Shown: positions 16,587 to 25,667 of the stretch, piece by piece | Numbering within the stretch: position 1 is the first letter of the stretch | How the letters are laid out: each line of letters opens with the position of its first letter | DNA from: an uncultured Synergistales bacterium | GTDB taxonomy: Bacteria; Synergistota; Synergistia; Synergistales; Aminobacteriaceae | DNA length: 36,739 nucleotides | Assembly: GCA_905233565.1 (NCBI GenBank) | Contig: CAJOCL010000007.1 | Coordinates: forward strand, 1-36,739 | Direction of reading: 5' to 3' | The notes under the pieces: generated by a model | What the model was told of the DNA's origin: nothing | What the model saw: the letters and a program-made list of their open reading frames with translations, nothing else | Database searches by the model: none | Position numbers and translations under genes: made by a program

Positions 16587-17459
16587 ATGGCAGAAATTAC
16601 AGCCGCAAAGGTTAAGGAATTACGCGAACGCACCGGCTCAGGAATGATGGACTGCAAAAAGGCACTTGCTGAGACCGGCGGAGACATGGAAAAGGCAATA
16701 GATTACCTCCGTGAAAAGGGACTCGCTAAGGCAGCAAAGAAGGCTGAACGTACAGCATCAGACGGAAGAATATTCCATGTTTTGAGCGACGACGGAAAAC
16801 TCGGAGTAATGATCGAGCTTAACAGTGAGACGGATTTTGTTGCAAAGACTGACGAATTTAACGGCTTGGGCAACACGATAACTGCTCACCTTGCCGCTAA
16901 ATCATATGATAACCCTGCAGCACTGCTCGAAAGCGTACACGAGTCAGGCAGCACAATTAATGATTTAGTTACGGCGGTAATCGCAAAACTCGGCGAAAAT
17001 ATCGTACTCAAGAGATTTGCGCGTTATGATGCAGCAAACGGAAGGGCATTCTGCTACATTCACAGCAATTACAAAGTAGGTGCATTGCTTGAACTTGACG
17101 CTGAGGACAAGAAAGTACTGTCATCAAATGAATTTGCCGATCTCGGCCATGAAATTTGTATGCAGATTGCAGCAGCAGCACCGGCGTATCTTGTTCCTGA
17201 AGATGTCCCCGAAGATGTATTGGATCGTGAAAAGGCCGTCTACCGTCAGCAGCTTATTGACGAAGGCAAGCCGGCTGACAAGATCGAGAAGATTATTCCC
17301 GGAAAACTCAGGAAGTATTACGAGACCGTATGCCTTCTTGAACAGGAATATATCAGGGATACTGACAAGAAAGTAAAGGAGCTTATTGCAGAGGCAGGAA
17401 AGAAGCTCGGAACCAAAATAACGGTAAGGCGTTTTGAGCGTTTTGCTATAGGCGAGTAA
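16587..17459 (+). CDS. tsf: Elongation factor Ts
   Basis: Guanine-nucleotide exchange factor for EF-Tu, 290 residues. The N-terminal UBA-like region reads VKELRERTGSGMMDCKKALA (about 9-28), and the core signature ELNSETDFVAK is at about 74-84. It starts 7 bases after rpsB. A stable hairpin separates it from pyrH. Confidence 0.98.
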   Translation: MAEITAAKVKELRERTGSGMMDCKKALAETGGDMEKAIDYLREKGLAKAAKKAERTASDGRIFHVLSDDGKLGVMIELNSETDFVAKTDEFNGLGNTITAHLAAKSYDNPAALLESVHESGSTINDLVTAVIAKLGENIVLKRFARYDAANGRAFCYIHSNYKVGALLELDAEDKKVLSSNEFADLGHEICMQIAAAAPAYLVPEDVPEDVLDREKAVYRQQLIDEGKPADKIEKIIPGKLRKYYETVCLLEQEYIRDTDKKVKELIAEAGKKLGTKITVRRFERFAIGE

Positions 17460-17472
17460 TAAGACGGCAAAT

Positions 17473-17513
17473 ATCCCCAGTGTGAATGAAATATTTTACG
17501 CTGGGGGTATTTT
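17473..17513 (+). terminator. Intercistronic hairpin, weak terminator or attenuator between tsf and pyrH
   Basis: Arms ATCCCCAGTGT and ACGCTGGGGGT (11 bp with G-T pairs) and a 14-nt loop are followed by ATTTTCAT. The short T run suggests partial termination or protection of the rpsB-tsf messenger from decay, which would give more S2 and EF-Ts than UMP kinase. Confidence 0.55.
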
Positions 17514-17535
17514 CATAAAGGGAGGCTGATACTTT

Positions 17536-18247
17536 ATGTCGAAATACAAGCGTATATTACTTAAATTATCGGGTGAAGTCCTTTCGGGCAGCAACGAAAA
17601 TCACGTTGGAATAAATTTCGATACTGTTAAGGATTTTGCAGTTAAACTCGCAGAAATAAGAAATTCAGGGATTGAACTTTCGTTAGTTATCGGCGGGGGG
17701 TAACTTCCGTGATACTGAAAACTCAGGGATTGAACGTGTAAAACTTGACTCAATCGGAATGCTGGGTACGGTAATGAACGCTTTGGCCGTTAAATTTGCC
17801 CTCGAAAAAATCAATGTTCCGGCGAAAGTTTTATCTGCTGTCGGAATGCTGCCCGTTGCTGAACTGTATAACCGTGAACGTGCAATCGAATTGTTAAAGG
17901 CAGGCAATGTCGTATTATTCGCGGCAGGAACAGGACACCCGTTTTTTTCGACCGATACGGCGGCGGCACTCAGAGCGGCGGAATTAGGGCTTGACTGCGT
18001 TATTAAAGGGACAAAGGTTGACGGCATATACGACAAAGATCCGAATAAACATAAAGACGCTGTTTTATTCCCTGAACTGACATACAGCGAGGCAATCAGC
18101 AGGAATCTTGAAGTTATGGACACTGCGGCTTTTGCTTTGTGCCGTGAAAATAAAATCCCTGTCTGGGTAATGAGCATAAATAAGCCTGACTGGGTAAAGA
18201 ATATAATAGAAGGTGTAAAAATCGGAACAATCGTAAAGGAGGACTGA
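17536..18247 (+). CDS. pyrH: UMP kinase, reading frame broken by one extra G
   Basis: Amino-acid-kinase family enzyme that phosphorylates UMP to UDP; essential in most bacteria. The first 55 codons from ATG 17536 ([14 protein letters not shown]...) end SLVIGGG and then meet TAA at 17701-17703. The remaining sequence continues one base later as NFRDTENSG, then [29 protein letters not shown], and [13 protein letters not shown], and ends at 18247. Together they give about 236 residues, the normal length. The break falls in a run of six G (17695-17700). One G fewer restores the frame as GGG-GGT-AAC (Gly-Gly-Asn). GGGAGG before the start and the position between tsf and frr are as expected. Sequencing indel, recent mutation and +1 frameshifting at GGG-TAA-C are all possible. 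Confidence 0.85.
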
Positions 18248-18253
18248 ACATCA

Positions 18254-18811
18254 ATGCCGAAAGATGAACTTGCGGAACTTCGCGCCAATATGGAAAAAGC
18301 AATATCATTCCTTCAGAATGAATACATGTCGATACGTACAGGAAGGGCACATCCGGGACTTGTCAGCGACATTAAGGTGGATTATTACGGAACGCCGACA
18401 CCGATAAAGAACCTGGCAAGCGTAACCATACCCGAAAGCCGCTCGATACAGGTTGCGCCGTTCGATAAGACAGTGTTAAAAGCTATGGAGAAGGCCATAC
18501 TTGCTGCAAATATCGGAATGACCCCGCAGAGTGACGGCACAGTGATACGCATGACACTGCCGGAACTGACAAAGGCGAGGCGCGTTGAATTAACGAAACT
18601 TCTTGCGCGTAAAGCTGAAGAGTCAAAAGTAGTAGTCAGGAATTACAGGCGCGATACAATCGAGGCCCTCAAGAAACAGGAAAAGGCTTCAGAAATAACG
18701 GAAGATGACCTGAAAAAATTCACTAAGGACGTACAGGACATTACGGACAATTACGTGAAAAAGATTGATGAGGTCTACAAGATTAAGGAGAAGGAAGTCC
18801 TTGAGGACTGA
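18254..18811 (+). CDS. frr: Ribosome recycling factor
   Basis: Protein of 185 residues that, with EF-G, splits ribosomes after termination. Conserved segments are IRTGRAHP (about 27-34), VDYYGTPTPIKNLASV, the SRSIQVAPFDK region, and RKAEESKVVVRNYRRD. Full length. It starts 6 bases after pyrH, with AAAGGAGG before the ATG, and ends the translation cluster. Confidence 0.97.
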   Translation: MPKDELAELRANMEKAISFLQNEYMSIRTGRAHPGLVSDIKVDYYGTPTPIKNLASVTIPESRSIQVAPFDKTVLKAMEKAILAANIGMTPQSDGTVIRMTLPELTKARRVELTKLLARKAEESKVVVRNYRRDTIEALKKQEKASEITEDDLKKFTKDVQDITDNYVKKIDEVYKIKEKEVLED

Positions 18812-18855
18812 GACGGACTTTGTATATTTTGAATTAAAAAGGAGGAGTTACTGAA

Positions 18856-19662
18856 ATGGCAGACGAAGTTAGCCAGTACAATTCACCGGGTTACACAACG
18901 TTTAAGATGAAGCTGAAAAGATTAATCGGCATAGATCTTAACTCGTACAAAGAACAGATTCACAGGAGAACTCATGAGCTTATGTCCCGCTGGGGCTGCA
19001 AAACTTATGACGATTATTATGACATGATGAGCAAAGATGAGAAGAAATTACGCGAATTTCTCGATCATCTGACGATAAACGTCTCTGAATTTTTCAGGAA
19101 TGACTCACAGTGGTGGAAGCTCCGCGATAAAATTATTCCCGAATTAATCCAGAAGCGCGGTTCAAAACGCCTCAAGCTCTGGAGTGCCGGCTGTGCAACA
19201 GGAGAAGAGCCGTATTCACTCGCTATACTCTCGGCAGTCTGCGGACTTGACACGATGAATCCAGTTTTAGCCGCCGATGTCGATCAGGGTGCAATATCAC
19301 TGGCTCAAAAGGCAAATTACCGCAAAGCCCAGTTATTAAACGTCCCTAAAGAATATTTATCGCGTTTCTTTACTACTAAGGACGGCGGAACAACTTACGA
19401 TGTCAACCCCGAAATAAAGCGCAGAGTTTCATTCAAGCGCATGAACATGATCGAAGACCCGTTCGGCGCAAATTATGACATAATCTTATGCCGTAACGTC
19501 GTAATTTATTTCACGGCTGACACAAAGGACAAGTTATATCATAAATTCTATGATGCTTTGGCACCGGGCGGCTATTTCCTCGTGGGTTCAACCGAACAGA
19601 TTTTCGGCTATCAGCAGATCGGCTTCATTTCAGCGGGGCCGTTCCTTTACACAAAGAAATAA
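18856..19662 (+). CDS. cheR: Chemotaxis protein methyltransferase CheR
   Basis: S-adenosylmethionine-dependent methyltransferase of 268 residues that methylates glutamates on chemoreceptors. The N-terminal helical domain is followed by LTINVSEFFR (72-81), the SAM-binding SAGCATGEEPYSLAI (110-124), the DIILCRNVVIYF segment (about 215-226) and GGYFLVGSTEQI (about 243-254). AAAAGGAGGA lies before its ATG. No receptor, cheB or other chemotaxis gene is nearby, so it acts on proteins encoded elsewhere; its place after frr may be incidental. Confidence 0.94.
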   Translation: MADEVSQYNSPGYTTFKMKLKRLIGIDLNSYKEQIHRRTHELMSRWGCKTYDDYYDMMSKDEKKLREFLDHLTINVSEFFRNDSQWWKLRDKIIPELIQKRGSKRLKLWSAGCATGEEPYSLAILSAVCGLDTMNPVLAADVDQGAISLAQKANYRKAQLLNVPKEYLSRFFTTKDGGTTYDVNPEIKRRVSFKRMNMIEDPFGANYDIILCRNVVIYFTADTKDKLYHKFYDALAPGGYFLVGSTEQIFGYQQIGFISAGPFLYTKK

Positions 19663-19691
19663 TATCGGAATAATACGGGATTTGAGACGCA

Positions 19692-20054
19692 ATGTATGAA
19701 TTTTCCCTGACTAATTCCGTGAACAATGCGCTGCAGAGTTTATGCAGGCAGACAGGTTGGAGCAGGGTACGCCGCGTTATGATAAAAGTAGGCGGGCTGT
19801 GCAAGGTGAACCCGGAGTTAATGGCGTTCATTTTCGCGGCCGTCTCGAAAGATACTCCGGCTGAAGGTGCCCTGCTCTCCGTCATGATGCTGCCCGTAAC
19901 GTTAAGGTGTTATTCATGCGGGAAAATTTCAGCGCGCGAAGATTCGGAATTATTATGCCCTTTATGCGGCAGCAAAAACGTTCAGATAATATCAGGTCAG
20001 GAGCTTTCAATTGAAGCTCTTGAAGTAGAAGGCAATATTTTTAACCATGAATAA
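19692..20054 (+). CDS. HypA-like nickel metallochaperone lacking the N-terminal His
   Basis: Protein of 120 residues with the HypA/HybF layout: a conserved N-terminal region, a central strand domain, and a zinc site made by CYSC (Cys73, Cys76) and CPLC (Cys89, Cys92). HypA proteins begin Met-His-Glu, and the His at position 2 binds nickel for hydrogenase or urease assembly. Here the start is Met-Tyr-Glu-Phe-Ser-Leu, so that ligand is missing. No hydrogenase or other hyp gene is in the window. The last 8 bases overlap the helicase gene. It may use another metal, or be a family member with a different role. Confidence 0.75.
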   Translation: MYEFSLTNSVNNALQSLCRQTGWSRVRRVMIKVGGLCKVNPELMAFIFAAVSKDTPAEGALLSVMMLPVTLRCYSCGKISAREDSELLCPLCGSKNVQIISGQELSIEALEVEGNIFNHE

Positions 20055-22080
20055 AGACGAAAAAAATATACTGCAAGCCCTGTCGCTCCGTCAGCAGGAA
20101 GCAGTAAAGTATATTGACGGGCCTTTACTCGTTCTTGCCGGTGCAGGAAGCGGAAAGACCCGTGTTTTAACCCGTAAAATCGCCTGGCTGACGGCGGAGC
20201 ATATCGCAGACCCTCATAATATAATGGCCGTAACTTTCACGAACAAGGCAGCCGGTGAAATGAGGGAGCGCATAAACTCCCTAGTTTCAGGAAAAGAAGC
20301 ATCAGGAATAACGGCGGGAACGTTTCACGCTTACGGATTAAAATTTCTTTTCAGGCACCCCGAACAGACTCAGGAAATTACGGGGTTAAGGAGGGATTTT
20401 ACGGTTTTTGACAGATCGGACAGCCGCTCGCTTGTTCAGGAAATTATGAAGGAAATGAACTTCCCCGAAAAAGAATCATCACCTGCATCAATGCTTGAAT
20501 TGATTTCACGCGACTATATGACCTGGACACCGATACGGCACGATACGACACTTGAAGACGAAAATATATTCAAGCTCTCTAAAGAATACAGAAAAAGGCT
20601 GCGCGAACTTAACGCCGCTGATTTTGATGACTTGATGATTCTGCCTCTTGAAATCCTGAAAAATGATATTGATACAAGAAAAAATGAACAGTCAAAAATA
20701 AAATGGCTTTTAGTCGATGAGTATCAGGACGTAAACAAGCCTCAGTATTTATTGCTTCGTTATCTTGCCGGGCCGGACTGCATAATTAACGTAGTCGGAG
20801 ATCCTGACCAGTCAATTTACGGCTGGCGCGGCGCGGATATAAGCATGATTTTGAACTTCACGAATGATTTTGAAGGTGCAAAAACTATAGTCCTCGATGA
20901 GAATTACAGGTCAACGGGAAATATTCTTGACGCATCGAACGCTTTAATACGCAATAATAAAGCCCGTCTCAAAAAGAATCTGCACACGTTCAGAGGGCCG
21001 GGCGAAAAAATTTATTCGATGATAGCACAGAATGATTTCCAGGAAGCAGAGTTCATAGTTAAGGAAATAGAAAGGCTTGTAAACGTTCATAATTACAGTT
21101 ACAGCAACATAGCAATTCTTTACAGGCAGAACGCGATGAGCAGAGTTTATGAAAATCAATTCCTTGAGAATGACATACCATACAGAATAATACGCGGTGT
21201 CTCATTTTATGAACGTATGGAAGTCCGCGACGTTCTGTCAATACTTCAAATTGCCCTTAACCCTTTGGATAAGCCTGCATTGGACAGAGTATCAGGTTTT
21301 GCAATTAAGGGAATGGGAGCTAAAAGCCGTCAAAAATGGTATGAATGGCTCGCATCACAGGATAATGAAACCCTTAATAACCCCGTCAAACTCTGGAGCC
21401 TTGTGCTGGGCGGTTCATGGCCAGTAAAGGGTCAACTCGGCGAAAACATGAAGGCTTTTGCGTCTCATATGTGTTCAATTCTTGAACTCTCTGACGAAGG
21501 AATAAAGCCGGCTATAGATTACGTTTTGAGCGACATGAATTATAATGACTATCTTAAAAATTACGATTCAGAAACGTACAGGGACAGGCTAGAAAACGTA
21601 AAAGAATTAAAATCAATCGTTCCTGACGGCAATTTATCAGAAACACTCGCAGAAGCAGCATTATTCACTGACGCTGACACGGATAAAAATTCTGATGACT
21701 CAGTAGGCTTGTTGACTTTACACGCCTCTAAGGGCCTCGAATTTCCCGTAGTCTTCATAGTCGGAATGGAAGAAAACATATTCCCTCATTCACGTTCAAA
21801 AGATAATGATGACGAACTGGAAGAGGAAAGAAGATTATGTTATGTCGGAATGACCAGAGCAGAAGAAAGACTTTATCTTACTGCAGCACGTTCAAGAAGG
21901 CTTTACGGCGGTTCGATGGAGAATGACCTGTCTCGATTCCTGTTTGAAATCCCTGACGAATGCAAGAGGACTGATGACAGAGGCTCACGCTCAAAACCTA
22001 AACCAATTTACAGGAATGACGGATACAGGGGGCGGAATTATGGCGGTTACGGCTATAACAGGAGATATAGGAGCTGGTAA
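20047..22080 (+). CDS. pcrA: UvrD/PcrA-type 3'-5' DNA helicase
   Basis: Superfamily 1A helicase of 677 residues, slightly shorter than PcrA of Firmicutes (about 720-740). The Q motif is LSLRQQEAV, Walker A is GAGSGKT (32-38), motif Ia is AVTFTNKAAGEM, motif II is VDEYQD (223-228), motif III is GDPDQSIYGWRGAD, motif V is LLTLHASKGLEFPVVF and motif VI is YVGMTRAEERL. The tail is rich in Arg, Gly and Tyr (GYRGRNYGGYGYN) and may bind nucleic acid or RNA polymerase. Roles known for the family are nucleotide excision repair and clearing RecA or stalled polymerase. coaE begins inside its last 41 bases. Confidence 0.94.
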   Translation: MNKDEKNILQALSLRQQEAVKYIDGPLLVLAGAGSGKTRVLTRKIAWLTAEHIADPHNIMAVTFTNKAAGEMRERINSLVSGKEASGITAGTFHAYGLKFLFRHPEQTQEITGLRRDFTVFDRSDSRSLVQEIMKEMNFPEKESSPASMLELISRDYMTWTPIRHDTTLEDENIFKLSKEYRKRLRELNAADFDDLMILPLEILKNDIDTRKNEQSKIKWLLVDEYQDVNKPQYLLLRYLAGPDCIINVVGDPDQSIYGWRGADISMILNFTNDFEGAKTIVLDENYRSTGNILDASNALIRNNKARLKKNLHTFRGPGEKIYSMIAQNDFQEAEFIVKEIERLVNVHNYSYSNIAILYRQNAMSRVYENQFLENDIPYRIIRGVSFYERMEVRDVLSILQIALNPLDKPALDRVSGFAIKGMGAKSRQKWYEWLASQDNETLNNPVKLWSLVLGGSWPVKGQLGENMKAFASHMCSILELSDEGIKPAIDYVLSDMNYNDYLKNYDSETYRDRLENVKELKSIVPDGNLSETLAEAALFTDADTDKNSDDSVGLLTLHASKGLEFPVVFIVGMEENIFPHSRSKDNDDELEEERRLCYVGMTRAEERLYLTAARSRRLYGGSMENDLSRFLFEIPDECKRTDDRGSRSKPKPIYRNDGYRGRNYGGYGYNRRYRSW

Positions 22081-22612
22081 ATCTACAGTTTCAGGGATAT
22101 TCGCAGATTTAATGCACTGCGGGCGGCTCGATGCAGATAAAATTGCAAAAGATTTATGGCTGCGCAATGACGTTAAGAAGATCGCTGTCTCAAGGTGGGG
22201 CAGTGAAATTCTTGACTCTTCGGGAAATATCTTAATGTCCGAAATTTCACGCATAATTTTCGCCTCAGAAAGTGAACATAATTTCTGTAATTCATTAATT
22301 CACCCTTTAGTAATGCTTGAACTTCATGAACGTTCGGAAGGCCTGAAAAATGTAATTATTGAAATCCCTCTGCTGCCTGAAGCCGGGCGGCCTGAATGGA
22401 TTGAAAAAGCGATTTATGTTACGGCTGACTTCAAAGTCAGGGCTGAGAGGTGCAGGGTCAGGGGCTGGAATGACGGGGAACTGAAACGGCGTGAAAAATT
22501 CCTGCTCCCTCAAAATTTGCGTATGTCAAAAAGTGATTATATTATACGGAATGAAGGCAGCCTGTTAGAACTTGAACATCAGGCTGTCAGTTATGTACAG
22601 GAGAATTTTTAA
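22040..22612 (+). CDS. coaE: Dephospho-CoA kinase
   Basis: P-loop kinase of 190 residues that phosphorylates the 3' hydroxyl of dephospho-CoA, the last step of coenzyme A synthesis. The P-loop is GDIGAGKST (8-16) and the substrate-binding segment is RLDADKIAKDLW (about 29-40). The frame stays open further upstream inside the helicase gene, but ATG 22040 is chosen because AGGGGGCGG lies just before it and the family starts a few residues before the P-loop. The C-terminal part (IRNEGSLLELE) also fits the family. It overlaps pcrA by 41 bases and shares one base with pepF (TAATG). Confidence 0.92.
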   Translation: MAVTAITGDIGAGKSTVSGIFADLMHCGRLDADKIAKDLWLRNDVKKIAVSRWGSEILDSSGNILMSEISRIIFASESEHNFCNSLIHPLVMLELHERSEGLKNVIIEIPLLPEAGRPEWIEKAIYVTADFKVRAERCRVRGWNDGELKRREKFLLPQNLRMSKSDYIIRNEGSLLELEHQAVSYVQENF

Positions 22613-24411
22613 TGATAAAGACTAACGAAGTACCTGAAAGAAAAGACATTCCTGAAAATTTCAAATGGAATTTAGAAGCTATATACCCCTCATTTGAGGC
22701 TTGGCAGAAAGTTTATGATGATATAGGCTTAAAAATTGACGAACTCGGCGGATATGCAGGGAAATTAGGCGGAGGCTCAAAAATTCTGCTTGATTTCATA
22801 AAAGCTGAAGAGGCCGTGTCGCTTGAAATCGAAAAACTTTATGTCTATGCAAACATGAAGAGCCATGAAGATTTGCGCGAGAGCAAACCTATGGAACTTG
22901 CGGGGCTTTCTGAAAGCCTGCTTGTTAAATACGCCGCTGCAACAGCGTTTTTTGAGCCTGAAATCCTTTCACTGCCTCATGATTATATTAACGACTGCAT
23001 AAAGAATGAGCATGAACTGACACGTTATGAATTTTTTTTCAGGAAGCTGCTGCGTGAACGTGATCACATTCTGCCTCATGAACAGGAGATTTTACTCGCT
23101 AAAGCAGGAGAGATGAGGGCAGTACCGGAAAATGCTTTTACCCTTCTTACTGACGCTGATATGAAATTCCCTGATATTACGGACGATGAGGGGAATATTT
23201 CAGAACTTACTGAAGAAAGATGGTACAGGTTCAGCAGGAGTGCAAACAGGCAGGTAAGGCGCGATGCTTTCATGGGAATTTACGGAACTTACGCGAAATT
23301 CAAGAATGCCGCCTCAGCATTGTATGCAGGTTCAGTAAAAGGCGACATATTTTACTCACAGGCAAGAAAATACAAAAACAGCCTTGACATGGCCTTATTT
23401 GCCGAGAACGTCCCGGAAGATGTCTATAATCATGTTGTTGAGACGGCACGGAAATATTCACAGCCGTTAATGCACAGGCTTGTAACGCTCAGAAAAAAAA
23501 TACTCGGCCTTGATGATTTTCATTTTTACGATCTTAACGCCCCTATTTCACATGAACCCAAAGAAAGAATAGAGTTTAATGATGCCGTTAATATTGCCGT
23601 TAAAGCTCTTGAACCTCTAGGCGATGAGTATCTCAATGACTTCAAAAATGGAATAAAAGAACGATGGATCGACATTTACGAAAATAAAGGTAAACGAAAA
23701 GGCGCGTACTCTTGGGGAGCTTACGGGACTAATCCATATGTTTTACTGAACTATGACGGTACACTTCACGATGTTTTCACGCTTGTTCACGAAATGGGAC
23801 ACAGTATGCACAGTTATTATTCACGCAAAAATCAGCCTCAAGTCTACGCTGATTACACTATACTGCTTGCTGAAGTTGCATCGACTACGAACGAGGCATT
23901 ATTACTCGAATATCTGTTAAAAAATTCAAATAATGAAGAGAATCGGAAGTGGCTTTTAAGCTATTATTACGACATGGCACGGGCAACATTTTTCAGACAG
24001 GCCATGTTTGCGGATTTTGAGCGCGAGACGCATTCATATGTTGAGGCCGGGAATGTCCTTACGCCTGAGTATCTCTGCAATCTCTGGGAAAAATTAAATT
24101 CTCACTGTTACGGCCCTGATATGACAATTGATCCTGAACTTTGCGCGGAATGGGCGAGAATACCGCATTTCTACTCGGCATTTTACGTCTACAAATACGC
24201 AACGGGATTCACTGCAGCGAATGCCTTTGCTTCGTCAATACTTTCAGGGGAAGACGGTTCTGTGGGACGTTATCTGAACTTCCTGAAAAGCGGCGGAAGT
24301 GATTACAGCCTTAATATATTGCGCAGGGCAGGGGTTGACTTAACCAGTGAAGAGCCGTTTGAAAGAACAATGAAATTCTTTGAAGAGAGGCTGAACGCAT
24401 GGCCGATGTAA
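22612..24411 (+). CDS. pepF: Oligoendopeptidase F
   Basis: Cytoplasmic M3B zinc metallopeptidase of 599 residues, full length, that degrades short peptides. The zinc site is HEMGHS (393-398), and the third ligand is expected in LLAEVASTTNEALL about 25 residues later. The opening PERKDIPENFKWNLEAIYPS is the usual family start. It overlaps coaE by one base and the HAD phosphatase gene by 13, so the whole stretch from hypA to lspA is probably one transcript. Confidence 0.96.
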   Translation: MIKTNEVPERKDIPENFKWNLEAIYPSFEAWQKVYDDIGLKIDELGGYAGKLGGGSKILLDFIKAEEAVSLEIEKLYVYANMKSHEDLRESKPMELAGLSESLLVKYAAATAFFEPEILSLPHDYINDCIKNEHELTRYEFFFRKLLRERDHILPHEQEILLAKAGEMRAVPENAFTLLTDADMKFPDITDDEGNISELTEERWYRFSRSANRQVRRDAFMGIYGTYAKFKNAASALYAGSVKGDIFYSQARKYKNSLDMALFAENVPEDVYNHVVETARKYSQPLMHRLVTLRKKILGLDDFHFYDLNAPISHEPKERIEFNDAVNIAVKALEPLGDEYLNDFKNGIKERWIDIYENKGKRKGAYSWGAYGTNPYVLLNYDGTLHDVFTLVHEMGHSMHSYYSRKNQPQVYADYTILLAEVASTTNEALLLEYLLKNSNNEENRKWLLSYYYDMARATFFRQAMFADFERETHSYVEAGNVLTPEYLCNLWEKLNSHCYGPDMTIDPELCAEWARIPHFYSAFYVYKYATGFTAANAFASSILSGEDGSVGRYLNFLKSGGSDYSLNILRRAGVDLTSEEPFERTMKFFEERLNAWPM

Positions 24412-25223
24412 AATTAATAGCATTCGATCTTGATGATACACTGTTCAATAAAAAGAAAGAAATTACGCCGGAAACGCTTGAAACTCTTGAACGTGCAGCC
24501 TCAATGGGAATTGAAATTGTCCCGGCAACAGGGAGATTCTGGCGCGCAGTTCCTGAAAATCTGAGAGCCTTAGATTTCGTGCGTTACGCAATAACCCTCA
24601 ACGGTGCAGCGATTTTCGACATAAAGGCCATGAAGACGCTTGCCGAGTTCATGATAACGGTTGAACAGGCTGTTACGATGTGCCGGGTTTTTGATGACCT
24701 GCCTGTAATTTATGATTTTGTTGCTGACGGTGAAGGATTCATGAAGCGTGAACATTATGATTCTCTTGCCGATTTCATGTACGGTCAGTGGCAGACTGAA
24801 ATTGTACGTAAAATGAGGACACCTGTTAATGATGTTTATGAAATTCTGATGACGAAAAAAGGCGTTCAGAAAATGCAGATATATACGCTTGATAATGATC
24901 TGCGTGAAAATCTTCTGAAGTCATTTCCTAATGTTTTCCCGAAATTATTATTTACGTCATCAGTGCCGAATAACATTGAAATTAATGACACTAAGGCACA
25001 TAAAGGGCACGGCCTGAAATTCATTGCTGAATACTTGGGCATTCCGATAAGTTCAACACTTGCATTCGGTGACGGCCTCAATGACATGAGCATGATTGAG
25101 ACAGCGGGAATCGGGGTTGCTATGGGTAATGCCTGCCCTGAACTTTTAAGGGCTGCGAAGTACGTTACGAATGACTGCGAGAATAACGGAGTTTCTGAAG
25201 GGATAAAGAAATTTTGCTTCTGA
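24399..25223 (+). CDS. Cof-type HAD phosphatase
   Basis: HAD-superfamily hydrolase of 274 residues, class IIB (Cof/YbiV-like). Motif I is FDLDDTLF, with nucleophile Asp10 and acid-base Asp12; the second half of the motif is Asp-Asp-Thr instead of the more common Asp-Gly-Thr. The catalytic Lys should be in NDTKAHKGHGL. Motif IV is FGDGLNDMSMIETAG, followed by GVAMGNA. These enzymes dephosphorylate sugar phosphates, nucleotides or pyridoxal phosphate; the substrate cannot be told from the sequence. It overlaps both neighbours. Confidence 0.92.
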   Translation: MADVKLIAFDLDDTLFNKKKEITPETLETLERAASMGIEIVPATGRFWRAVPENLRALDFVRYAITLNGAAIFDIKAMKTLAEFMITVEQAVTMCRVFDDLPVIYDFVADGEGFMKREHYDSLADFMYGQWQTEIVRKMRTPVNDVYEILMTKKGVQKMQIYTLDNDLRENLLKSFPNVFPKLLFTSSVPNNIEINDTKAHKGHGLKFIAEYLGIPISSTLAFGDGLNDMSMIETAGIGVAMGNACPELLRAAKYVTNDCENNGVSEGIKKFCF

Positions 25224-25597
25224 CAATAATAATAGCGGCAGTCTGCATAAATCTTGAACATATAGGACGCATATTGCTTTCTAATCCTGAAAGCCTTGTA
25301 TTCAATTACGGAATGGCATTCAGCACTTTGCAGGATATGCCGTTTTTTGCGACTATATTGTCAGGGCTTGCATGTCTGATGATATGTTCAGTATTTTTCT
25401 TTGCTGACCTTAATACGGGTGAACGGGTGGGATATTCAATAATGCTGGGAGGGGCGTTGTCTAATTTTGCCGAAAAGTTAATACTTGGCTATGTCATTGA
25501 CTGGATACCCCTTCCGTTAATTCCTTTGACGATTAATATTGCTGATATTGAAGTGTCGCTGGGGGCGTTGATTGCGTTCATTAATTTTACTAGGTGA
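25214..25597 (+). CDS. lspA: Divergent signal peptidase II (lipoprotein signal peptidase)
   Basis: Membrane protein of 127 residues with about four hydrophobic segments, short for LspA (about 150-165). Family motifs are NYGMAFS (the N.G.AF motif), LGGALSNFAEKLILGYVIDWI, and the closing INIADIEVSLG. The two catalytic aspartates, in VIDW and NIAD, are both present, but the usual Asp-Arg of the GNxxDR motif is Glu-Lys and the N-terminal Asp of motif I is missing. It starts at TTG, overlapping the HAD gene by 10 bases, with GAAGGGA about 11 bases before. Likely active in cleaving prolipoprotein signal peptides, unless a second lspA elsewhere does this. Confidence 0.75.
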   Translation: MLLTIIIAAVCINLEHIGRILLSNPESLVFNYGMAFSTLQDMPFFATILSGLACLMICSVFFFADLNTGERVGYSIMLGGALSNFAEKLILGYVIDWIPLPLIPLTINIADIEVSLGALIAFINFTR

Positions 25598-25667
25598 ATC
25601 AGTACCATGACCTGTTTTTACCGTATAATCACGTTGATGACACTGTGCAGGATTTCTTATAAAAATC

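Noticed and set aside
16316-16687. Minus-strand ORF across the rpsB-tsf junction
   Set aside because: It is antisense to two conserved genes and has no recognisable protein features.
21923-22039. N-terminal extension of coaE inside the helicase gene
   Set aside because: The family starts just before the P-loop, and the ribosome-binding site supports ATG 22040.
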